From the NCBI GenBank assembly GCA_902779765.1, contig CACZCQ010000010.1, forward strand, positions 89,336 through 153,335: a stretch of DNA of 64,000 nucleotides, written 5' to 3'. The DNA is from an uncultured Bacteroidia bacterium (GTDB lineage Bacteria > Bacteroidota > Bacteroidia > Bacteroidales > UBA932). This document shows positions 27,184-37,069 of this stretch, one piece after another. The notes beneath the pieces were generated by a model, which made no database searches, was not told where the DNA came from, and worked only from the letters and a program-made list of their open reading frames with translations. Each line of letters begins with the position of its first letter. Position 1 is the stretch's first letter. Position numbers and translations under genes: made by a program.

Positions 27184-27996
27184 CTATTCGAAATCAGGGT
27201 TGACTATGATACGGCCGCAGTGCTCGCAGATAATGAGCTTCTTGTTGGAAGCGATCTCCACAAGGCGCTGAGGAGTGATGGTGTTGAAGCAACCTCCGCA
27301 GGAATCTCCATTGTAAACGGAAACGACTGCAAGGTGGTTGTGGACACTGGCGCGGATGCGCTCGTATGCGCTCATTGTCCTGGCGTCGATCTTGGAAGCG
27401 CACTCCTCCCTCACTGCCATGAGCCTCTTCTCATCCTTGGCTGTGGACTCGACGATGTTTGCGAGCTCTTCCTTCTTGGCCTTGAGGTCCTCATTCCTTA
27501 CGGAGATGTAATCCTTCAGGCTCTCGATATCCTCCTTCTTCTCAGCGATGGCAGTCTTGGTATCGTTGATGGTTTTCATCGCGATCTGGCGCAGAAGTCC
27601 CTGGTTCTCTATCTCCTTGTTGATGGAGTCGAACTCACGGCTGTTGGAAATCTCTTCCAGCTGCTTCTGGTACTTCTCTATCTGAAGGTCACAGTCTATG
27701 ATGTTCTGCTTGTTGTCGGCTATGGTCTGGTTATAAGCGTCGATGACCGCGTTGTCCTGGGCCTGGCGGGCCTTCAGGTCAGCAATCTCGTTCTCAAGGG
27801 TCTCGACCTCGGAAGGAAGTTCACCACGGAGCTGGACGATCTTGTCGATAGCTGAATCAGCCTCCTGGAGGGCGTATAGGGTCTTGAGTTTTTCCTCGAC
27901 GCTGATCTCGGAGTCTGCAAAATTCTTCTGAAGGGAGACGAAGGTTTCCCTCTGGTCTATCGGGGTCTCGACTTTCTTGATTTTCTTGGTTGCCAT
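27184..27996 (-). CDS. Coiled-coil protein with C4 zinc ribbon (DUF164/CdsZ type)
   Basis: 270 residues: a long coiled coil (about residues 45-200) and a C-terminal zinc ribbon with CGGC and CEHCG pairs. Found in Bacteroidetes, Chlamydiae and others; proposed roles involve scaffolding or nucleic acid contact, none proven for this clade. 14 bp upstream of dnaB on the same strand. Confidence 0.82.
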   Translation of the reverse strand: MATKKIKKVETPIDQRETFVSLQKNFADSEISVEEKLKTLYALQEADSAIDKIVQLRGELPSEVETLENEIADLKARQAQDNAVIDAYNQTIADNKQNIIDCDLQIEKYQKQLEEISNSREFDSINKEIENQGLLRQIAMKTINDTKTAIAEKKEDIESLKDYISVRNEDLKAKKEELANIVESTAKDEKRLMAVREECASKIDARTMSAYERIRASVHNHLAVVSVYNGDSCGGCFNTITPQRLVEIASNKKLIICEHCGRIIVNPDFE

Positions 27997-28015
27997 AATA
28001 GCTGTTTATGTCTGA

Positions 28016-28795
28016 CTAATAATAAAAAACCGGATTGGCCGAATCCAGCTTCGCGCTGGTACGGACTGCAAAGGTAGGAAAATTTTTCCTTAACAGAGTA
28101 AATAATACCTGGCAAATTTCCACTTCCCCTTCGAAATGGCCTATATCAATGAGCATAAAGTCCTTAGGGGTGAAGAAATGATGGTAGGAGATATCCCCGC
28201 AGATGTATGCCTGGGCGCCCGATTCCATAGCCTTCCCGATCAGGGAGGACCCGGAACCTCCGCACATCGCGACACGGCTCACAGGGATATCCAGGGGACG
28301 GGAACAACGGGCGACGGACAGTCCGAAACAGGATTTGACATAGTCGATGAATTCCCCGCTTGACATCGGCCTAGGGAGATTGCCAACCGCACCCAGTCCG
28401 ATCCCATCTCCTTCCTCGTCGAGAACTTTGATATCCTCAAGGTGAAGGCGTCTTGCCATGGCGCCGCTCACTCCCGCCAGAACCTTGTCCGCAGTGGTAT
28501 GTGCAGCATAGACCGCTATCCCAGCCGACACCGCCTTGATGATGGCGAGCCCGGTCGGGGCGTCCGGAGAGATCCTCTTTACGCCGCCGAATATCAGGGG
28601 ATGATGCGTCACAACAAGGTCCGCTCCGCAGGAAACCGCCTCATCGATCAGTTCAGGAGTACAATCGAAACCAATCAATACTCCGTGGACCTCCTGTTCA
28701 GGGGATCCTATCACCAAGCCGCTGTTGTCCCACCCTTCCTGGATGGACAAGGGGGCGAAATCCTCGATCACCGAGGTGATGTCCCTGACTGTCAT
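28016..28795 (-). CDS. Nif3-like dinuclear metal-binding protein
   Basis: 259 residues of the NIF3/YbgI family. Metal ligands are visible in VVTHHPLIFGG, AAHTTAD, and the C-terminal IDIGHFEGEVE. Many Bacteroidetes homologs are about 365 residues because of an inserted PII-like domain; this one has the short single-domain form. The third-motif position usually reads AHTNLD; here it is AHTTADK. Function in the family is debated. Start overlaps the MerR stop (ATGA). Confidence 0.87.
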   Translation of the reverse strand: MTVRDITSVIEDFAPLSIQEGWDNSGLVIGSPEQEVHGVLIGFDCTPELIDEAVSCGADLVVTHHPLIFGGVKRISPDAPTGLAIIKAVSAGIAVYAAHTTADKVLAGVSGAMARRLHLEDIKVLDEEGDGIGLGAVGNLPRPMSSGEFIDYVKSCFGLSVARCSRPLDIPVSRVAMCGGSGSSLIGKAMESGAQAYICGDISYHHFFTPKDFMLIDIGHFEGEVEICQVLFTLLRKNFPTFAVRTSAKLDSANPVFYY

Positions 28796-29109
28796 AGCGA
28801 CTTCCTGACCTCCACCAGCTGACTGCGGATCTCCTTGAGGCTGTCAAGTGCCTTTACCCTTCCGTCGACCTTCTTTCTCTCAGCCGCGAGTTTCTTGGAG
28901 GCACCCTCCAGGGTCAGGCCCTGCTCCTTGACGAGCAGATGGATCTGCTTGAGGCAGTCCATGTCTTCCTGGGTAAAAAGACGGTTGCCTTTGGCATTCC
29001 TCTTCGGCTTGATGTACTTGGGGAACGAATTCGACCAGAATCTCACGAGGGATGTGCTTTCCCCGAGGATTTCGGCGGCTTCTCCGATGGTATAGTATAA
29101 TTTGTCCAT
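28792..29109 (-). CDS. MerR-family transcriptional regulator, small
   Basis: 105 residues with an N-terminal MerR winged helix (YYTIGEAAEILGESTSLVRFWSN) and a short coiled coil; no effector domain. Common in Bacteroidetes between M23 peptidase and Nif3 genes. DNA target unknown. Start is the only good ATG. Confidence 0.88.
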   Translation of the reverse strand: MDKLYYTIGEAAEILGESTSLVRFWSNSFPKYIKPKRNAKGNRLFTQEDMDCLKQIHLLVKEQGLTLEGASKKLAAERKKVDGRVKALDSLKEIRSQLVEVRKSL

Positions 29110-29123
29110 TTGAATATGTGGTA

Positions 29124-30068
29124 TTAATCCATTGACTGGCCTGTGTTGAATGACATGAAGAGCATCGCCATGTATTCCTCCGGACTCACTGAAGCGAACA
29201 TGAAGTTGAGCGGGTCCAGCCTGGTGGTGTCCTTCATGACTTCATAGTGGAGATGGGGTGCGAATGAATTGCCGGACATACCGACCTGACCTATCTGCTT
29301 CCCCTTGGTCACCTTCTGTCCACGGCTCACACGGGTATTCTCGAGATGGGCATATCTCGTAAGATAACCGTTGCCGTGGTCGATGGTCACCACGTTGCCC
29401 AGCCCCTTGGATGAATGGTCGACATCCTTGACGGTTCCGTTCGCTACGGCATATACGGGCTCACCTTGCTGCGAAATCAGGTCAAGCCCGCCGTGAGGGA
29501 CAGCCACCTTGTAGAAAGGATTTATCTTCTCGCCGGTGGAAGCTCCTGTCCTGGCGTATGAGAAATCATTGAGAGGAGTTGTCATGGGAGGCAGCTGCCG
29601 TCCGCTCTCCATAACTTCCATGACATGCCGGAAATTGTCCTCAACCTTGCCGGAAGCATCCTCAAGCAGGTCCAGCTTCTTTCCGACATATTCCAGGATA
29701 TCGTTGTCGTCCACGGAATCTATCATCGACAGGAAACCTTCCGGATACATTATTCCCAGATCGGGAGCATCCGAATTGAACAACTGGCGGAATATCCTGT
29801 CGTCCTTGACCTTCAGACCCTCGATGACCTCCCCGACAAGTTCCTCCTTCCTGGAGAGCTCATCGAACATCCTGGCATACATCTGGTTTTCCCTCTTGAG
29901 GACACGCTCGGAATCGGTATTCACCAACAGGGCGAATATCAGATAATAGACGACTGCAAGGGATGCAGTGATCAGGAAATAATTCAAGCCCTTTCCGAGA
30001 ATGTTCCACACCGTACGGGTGGTCTTCCGGAATACCATCTTGTTCTTGTCGTACTCGTACCTGTCCAT
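29124..30068 (-). CDS. M23-family cell-wall endopeptidase with membrane anchor (second of pair)
   Basis: 314 residues: a membrane helix at about 22-46, coiled coil, then a LytM/M23 domain. Zinc and catalytic residues are in place: HGGLD for the first His/Asp and HLHYEV for the HxH. Acts in the periplasm on peptidoglycan cross-links. The ATG at 30068 lies 4 bases after the upstream gene's stop; an earlier GTG (30089) would overlap it. Confidence 0.88.
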   Translation of the reverse strand: MDRYEYDKNKMVFRKTTRTVWNILGKGLNYFLITASLAVVYYLIFALLVNTDSERVLKRENQMYARMFDELSRKEELVGEVIEGLKVKDDRIFRQLFNSDAPDLGIMYPEGFLSMIDSVDDNDILEYVGKKLDLLEDASGKVEDNFRHVMEVMESGRQLPPMTTPLNDFSYARTGASTGEKINPFYKVAVPHGGLDLISQQGEPVYAVANGTVKDVDHSSKGLGNVVTIDHGNGYLTRYAHLENTRVSRGQKVTKGKQIGQVGMSGNSFAPHLHYEVMKDTTRLDPLNFMFASVSPEEYMAMLFMSFNTGQSMD

Positions 30069-30072
30069 CCCG

Positions 30073-31077
30073 CTATCTTCTTGTGACACTGAAGGGACGC
30101 CTGGTCAGGACGGCTTCGGATTCATTCTGGCGTTTTTCCACCATGGCCTGGTATTCCTGCTTGGACATCGAGAGGTCGAAATAATTGGCAGGATTCACCC
30201 TCTCACCCTTGTATATCACTTCGTAATGGAGGTGGGGTCCGCTTGCCCTTCCGGACTGGCCGACATCACCTATCCGGTCTCCCCTCTTTACTTTCATTCC
30301 CTCGATCACGCTGACCGAATTGAGATGGGCGTAACGTGTCTTGTAACCGAAACCATGGTCCAGGAGGACCGAATTGCCGTATCCGAAGAAATCGAATTCG
30401 ATTGTCTCAACCACCGCATCGCCGGTCGCATACACCGGATTGCCGACTTTCATCGCTAGGTCTACTCCGGTATGCATCTTTGCATCCGTCGTAAACGGAT
30501 CCGACCTGTACCCGAAGGGACTCGACAGGGTATACTTCGAAGGATCCGGCACGATCGGGGGTATTGCAGGGATGCAGGAAGCCATGTCTCCGGCCGTCTT
30601 GGATATCGAGGCCACCTCATCGAACGACTTGCTCTGTACATAGGCCCTCCTGGTCAGGCGGTCTATCCGGATCGCCGTATTCTTCAAGGCATTGTCCGGC
30701 TCGAGGCCGTCCAGATATGCATACTTGTCGACACCGCCGATTCCGGCCGCCCTGACCGCCGCAGGGATTTCGTTCATTCCGAATATGGACCTGTATATGT
30801 CGTCATCCCTGATCTGCAGGGCTTCTAGGTTGCTCTCGTATCTGTCCAGGCGGGTGTTGAGGACGTCTAGCTTGGCATCCCAGCGGGCCTTCTCGGCCTT
30901 CAGGAACGCCGTCTTCGGGAGGTCCAGTCCGAGTACGGAGGTAAAGAACCACAGGTAAAGGACCGCCAGCGCGATGCTGCCGACCAACAACATAAGACCC
31001 TTGAAGAGTTTGGATTTCAAGGAAGCGTCCTTGATCTCGTACATCAGGGTCTCAGGATTGAGAATATACTTTCTCAT
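30073..31077 (-). CDS. M23-family cell-wall endopeptidase with membrane anchor (first of pair)
   Basis: 334 residues: cytoplasmic start, membrane helix at about 30-52, coiled-coil segment and a C-terminal M23 domain with the HTGVD and HLHYEV metal motifs. Paralog of the next gene; together they form a tandem pair often seen in this phylum. The ATG at 31077 is preferred to a TTG three codons earlier. A TATATTTG promoter box ends 7 bases from the start codon. Confidence 0.88.
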   Translation of the reverse strand: MRKYILNPETLMYEIKDASLKSKLFKGLMLLVGSIALAVLYLWFFTSVLGLDLPKTAFLKAEKARWDAKLDVLNTRLDRYESNLEALQIRDDDIYRSIFGMNEIPAAVRAAGIGGVDKYAYLDGLEPDNALKNTAIRIDRLTRRAYVQSKSFDEVASISKTAGDMASCIPAIPPIVPDPSKYTLSSPFGYRSDPFTTDAKMHTGVDLAMKVGNPVYATGDAVVETIEFDFFGYGNSVLLDHGFGYKTRYAHLNSVSVIEGMKVKRGDRIGDVGQSGRASGPHLHYEVIYKGERVNPANYFDLSMSKQEYQAMVEKRQNESEAVLTRRPFSVTRR

Positions 31078-31083
31078 AGCTCG

Positions 31084-31091
31084 CAAATATA
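31084..31091 (-). promoter_or_regulatory. Bacteroidetes -7 promoter box for the leftward M23 run
   Basis: On the minus strand this reads TATATTTG, a perfect TAnnTTTG box. The start codon at 31077 begins only 6 bases after it, so the transcript would be leaderless or nearly so. Confidence 0.6.
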
Positions 31092-31123
31092 CCCTTTTTT
31101 GCTATAAATCGCTAAATTTGTTA

Positions 31124-31131
31124 TAATTTTG
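31124..31131 (+). promoter_or_regulatory. Bacteroidetes -7 promoter box for alaS
   Basis: TAATTTTG fits TAnnTTTG, 28 bp before the alaS ATG, in the AT-rich divergent gap between alaS and the M23 gene; a TTTTTTG run upstream could serve as -33 element. Confidence 0.55.
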
Positions 31132-31159
31132 CCATTTCCGTGCCATTTTATAAAATGAT

Positions 31160-33778
<2,619 letters not shown>

Positions 33779-33793
33779 TACAATCCCCCGGGG

Positions 33794-36337
33794 ATGAAGA
33801 AACTCGACAGATTCATATTGACTTCGTTCGTAGGACCATTCGTACTGATCCTGCTTGTCGTGATCTTCATCCTCGTGATGCAGACCCTCTGGGTCTATAT
33901 CGACGAGCTGGTCGGCAAGGGACTGGACTTCCGGATCATCGCCGAGTTCCTGTTCTGGGGAAGCTGCATGGTGCTGCCGCTTGCATTACCCCTGGCCACC
34001 CTGCTGGCATCCATGATGACCATCGGAAGCATGGGAGAGAACAACGAGCTGATTGCACTGAAGGCTGCCGGAGTATCGGTATTCCGGGTGATGGCTCCGG
34101 TCATGATAGCATCCCTGATCATTTCCGTCGGAACATATTTCGTCATCAACAAACTCGTTCCCGTTGCATACAACGAGATGTTCACCCTGAGGGATGACAT
34201 CAAGAATACCAAGAACGAGATCAAGATTCCCGACGGGGTCTTCTATGACGGAGTGGACGGGTATGTGCTCAGGGTGGAATCCACCTCTCCCGAAGGCATG
34301 ATGAACGGAGTCATGCTCTATGACCATCACGGAAATGGCAATACCAGGCTCACCCTCGCCGATTCCGCACAGATAAAGATGTCCAAGGACAAGTCGTACC
34401 TGACCATCCATATGTACCAGGGCACCAATTACCAGGAGACCAACAAGATGGCTTACAGGGATACTTCCCTGCAACTGCAGAAGATCGACTTCTCCAGGCA
34501 GGAGATGGTGGTCGCCCTCGAGAATTATGCCTTCCAGAAATCCGACAGCGTGAGGTTCGGAGACCAGGCCAAGACAATGCCACTGAGGAAACTGCGTGAA
34601 GTCAAGGACACCCTGAGGGCAGAAAGGGACAGCACCAAGTCGTCACAGCTGATGTCCACTGCAGCTTCCTACCTGTTCTCGCTCAACAAGCAGCTGGATA
34701 CGATTCCCTCCGGGATCTACAGTAATTTCGAGGACCCTGACTTCCTGAATTTCGCCGACGAGAGTGCCACCGCTTCCGCGATGTCCAGGGCTGCAACGGT
34801 CGCCGCACAGATGCAGTCCAATCTCCAGACATATGAATTCGGGGCATTCGATTATACCGTAAGGCTCCGATGGACCATGGTCGAGTTCCTGAGACGGTAT
34901 TCCCAGGCGCTCGCCTGTTTCATAATGTTCTTCATCGGTGCGCCGCTGGGAGCCCTCATCCGCAAAGGCGGGCTGGGTGTTTCAGCCATCGTGGCCATCC
35001 TGTTCTTCGTCCTGTACTGGATCGTCGACATAACCTCCGTCAAACTCTCGAGGGATGGCAGCGTAAGCCCCTGGGTCGGAGCCTTCGCTTCAGCCGCCGT
35101 GATGCTGGTGATCGGCGTCTACCTGACATTCAGGGCCATACACGACACCGACCTGTCCAATACTGATTCCGTCAAGAATCAATGGAAGAAACTCAAGAGC
35201 AAGGTCATCGGGTTCTTCCGCAAGACGAGGATTGTGTTCATGGGTACTCCCGAATTTGCGGTTGCCTCACTCAAGGCCCTGCTCGACAACAACTACAATG
35301 TCGTAGGTGTCGTGACAGTTGCAGACAAACCAAGCGGACGCGGTCAGAAAGTCAACGAAAGCGCAGTCAAGCAGTTCGCTGCCGAGCGCGGCATCCCTGT
35401 CCTGCAGCCGGTCAAGCTCAAGGATCCCGTATTCCTTGAACAACTCGCCGCCTTGAAGGCCGACCTGTTCGTGGTGGTAGCGTTCAGGATGCTGCCTGAA
35501 GATGTATGGATGATGCCCAAGCTGGGTACATTCAACCTCCACGCCGCCCTTCTGCCGCAATATCGCGGTGCGGCCCCTATCAACTGGGCGGTGATAAACG
35601 GTGAGACGAGGACGGGAGCGACGACCTTCATGATCGACAAGAATATCGATACCGGAGGAATAATCCTGCGCCAGGACATCAACATATCCGAGACTGACAC
35701 CGCCGGCGATGTCCATGACAAACTCATGGAAATCGGAGCCGAAATGGTGGTACAAACCACTCAGGGTCTTATCGAGAGAACGGTGGAGACCAGGATCCAG
35801 AGGAGTTTCATCCAAGGTTCCGAGGTCCTCAAGCCGGCTCCCAAGCTGACCAGGGAACTCTGCCATATCGACTGGAACGATAACACCGTCCAGGTCTATA
35901 ACCTTATCCGGGGTCTGAGTCCCTACCCTGCCGCCTTCACCGAACTGGTCAAGGAAGGCTCATCCCCTCTCCAGCTCAAGGTCTACTCCGCCGAGAAGGT
36001 TGATCCTCGGTTCGAAGGGAACGGCAGTTCGGACGCCTCGCTCCGCTCGGCCCCACCGCTCGCTTCACTTCGTTCCGCTCCGGTTCCCCCTCTAGTGCCG
36101 AGGGTGGCATTGTCCTCACCTGCCGTTCCCTCCGAACCTGGAAGAATCATCTCCGACGGGAAGACGTATCTGTGGATAACGACTGCGGACGGAGCCATTT
36201 CACTTAAGGAGGTACAGCTTGCCGGCAAGAAGCGGATGGGCATCGAAGCATTCCTCCTCGGCTTCCGCGACCCTGAATCATACTCCACAACGACCGGCAC
36301 CTCCAAGGCCGAGATAGCCAAGACCAGACAGGCGTGA
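33794..36337 (+). CDS. Fusion: LptF/LptG-family permease + methionyl-tRNA formyltransferase
   Basis: A single open frame of 847 residues. Residues 1 to about 470 are a YjgP/YjgQ (LptF/LptG) permease: three N-terminal helices, a periplasmic beta domain, three C-terminal helices, ending in a basic cytoplasmic tail. From R479 the sequence is Fmt: RIVFMGTPEFAV, the formyl-transfer residues in FNLHAALLPQYRGAAP (His near 583) and NIDTGGI, then the C-terminal tRNA-binding domain. No Fmt start exists at the joint: only a GTG and the ATG of MGTPEF, both inside the first beta strand. LptG-type C-termini face the cytosol, so a tethered Fmt is topologically possible. Residues 739-782 come from a 130-bp inverted-repeat insertion. 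The stop overlaps the thiN GTG. lptG and fmt symbols apply to the halves. Confidence 0.85.
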   Translation: MKKLDRFILTSFVGPFVLILLVVIFILVMQTLWVYIDELVGKGLDFRIIAEFLFWGSCMVLPLALPLATLLASMMTIGSMGENNELIALKAAGVSVFRVMAPVMIASLIISVGTYFVINKLVPVAYNEMFTLRDDIKNTKNEIKIPDGVFYDGVDGYVLRVESTSPEGMMNGVMLYDHHGNGNTRLTLADSAQIKMSKDKSYLTIHMYQGTNYQETNKMAYRDTSLQLQKIDFSRQEMVVALENYAFQKSDSVRFGDQAKTMPLRKLREVKDTLRAERDSTKSSQLMSTAASYLFSLNKQLDTIPSGIYSNFEDPDFLNFADESATASAMSRAATVAAQMQSNLQTYEFGAFDYTVRLRWTMVEFLRRYSQALACFIMFFIGAPLGALIRKGGLGVSAIVAILFFVLYWIVDITSVKLSRDGSVSPWVGAFASAAVMLVIGVYLTFRAIHDTDLSNTDSVKNQWKKLKSKVIGFFRKTRIVFMGTPEFAVASLKALLDNNYNVVGVVTVADKPSGRGQKVNESAVKQFAAERGIPVLQPVKLKDPVFLEQLAALKADLFVVVAFRMLPEDVWMMPKLGTFNLHAALLPQYRGAAPINWAVINGETRTGATTFMIDKNIDTGGIILRQDINISETDTAGDVHDKLMEIGAEMVVQTTQGLIERTVETRIQRSFIQGSEVLKPAPKLTRELCHIDWNDNTVQVYNLIRGLSPYPAAFTELVKEGSSPLQLKVYSAEKVDPRFEGNGSSDASLRSAPPLASLRSAPVPPLVPRVALSSPAVPSEPGRIISDGKTYLWITTADGAISLKEVQLAGKKRMGIEAFLLGFRDPESYSTTTGTSKAEIAKTRQA
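36009..36138. repeat. 130-bp inverted-repeat (MITE-like) insertion in the formyltransferase part
   Basis: The ends, 36009-36026 and 36121-36138, are 18-bp inverted repeats matching at 17 positions (left end GGTTCGAAGGGAACGGCA). Between them the sequence is C/T-rich with repeated CGCTCCGCTC-like words. It is read through in frame, giving a Ser/Pro/Ala-rich low-complexity stretch inside the Fmt C-terminal domain. No clear target-site duplication is visible. Confidence 0.65.
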
Positions 36338-37020
36338 GCACGGCAGTCATCATAGGAGGAGGAGAATTCCCAAGGAAAGAATATCCCCGTGAACTGATAC
36401 GACGGGCCGACAGGATCGTCTGCTGCGACGGAAATGCCTTGAAAGCTTTTCTCCGGAACCGTGCAGGCATATTCGGAAACGATGCCAGGGAACCTGATGC
36501 GGTCGTAGGCGATATGGACTCCATGACGAAAAGTCTCGCTGAAAGGTATTCCCACCTGATGGTCAAGGTCGAAGAACAGGACGACAACGACCAGACAAAA
36601 GCCCTGCATTTCGTCCTGTCCAACTATCCGGAAGTTGATACTGTCCATTTCATCGCCGCTACCGGGAAACGCGAGGACCACACGGTCGGCAATCTCGGAC
36701 TCCTGATGGAATATGCTCGCCCTTCGACAGGCCCTTCGACAAGCTCAGGGACCGGAAGGAGCGTTGCATTGGACATGGTTTCGGACTATTCTACCGCATT
36801 CACCATCACCGGGAGCTGCGAATTATATCTTGGGAAGGGAAGGAGAATATCGATATTCAGTCCCGACAACAGCCTCAGGATAAAGTCCAAGGGTCTTGAA
36901 TGGCCTGTTGACAACGTCGTTTTCAACAACTGGTGGCAAGCCACCCTCAACCGCACCTGTGAAGATTCTGTCAGCCTGGAATTAAATCATGATTCCTTGG
37001 TACTGATTGTGGTTGATTAA
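36334..37020 (+). CDS. thiN: Thiamine pyrophosphokinase
   Basis: 228 residues; converts thiamine to thiamine diphosphate with ATP. Motifs: VIIGGGEFP at the N-terminus, CCDGNALKAF, the Mg-binding GDMDSM, DDNDQTKAL and the FIAATGKREDHTVGNL signature. A GTG at 36334 overlaps the preceding stop (GTGA), and no better ATG is available. Residues of about 131-145 (RPSTGPSTSSGTGRS) are encoded by a palindromic repeat and look like an in-frame insertion between two family-conserved segments. Confidence 0.88.
   Translation: MSTAVIIGGGEFPRKEYPRELIRRADRIVCCDGNALKAFLRNRAGIFGNDAREPDAVVGDMDSMTKSLAERYSHLMVKVEEQDDNDQTKALHFVLSNYPEVDTVHFIAATGKREDHTVGNLGLLMEYARPSTGPSTSSGTGRSVALDMVSDYSTAFTITGSCELYLGKGRRISIFSPDNSLRIKSKGLEWPVDNVVFNNWWQATLNRTCEDSVSLELNHDSLVLIVVD
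36719..36754. repeat. Palindromic repeat inserted in thiN
   Basis: Contains CCCTTCGACA twice and then CCCTTCGACAAGCTCAGGG, whose CCCT/AGGG ends are complementary. This CTTCGACAAGCTCAGG-type word is a known dispersed repeat in diverse bacterial genomes, often read through in genes as STGPSTSSG. A diverged reverse copy lies in murE. Confidence 0.65.
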
Positions 37021-37031
37021 TCATTTTTAGC

Positions 37032-37039
37032 TATATTTG
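37032..37039 (+). promoter_or_regulatory. Bacteroidetes -7 promoter box for the polyferredoxin gene
   Basis: TATATTTG in the 49-bp gap between thiN and the next gene, with TTG about 16 bp upstream and the start codon 30 bp downstream. Confidence 0.6.
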
Positions 37040-37069
37040 TTCAATACGGACAAATAATCTATCAACAAG

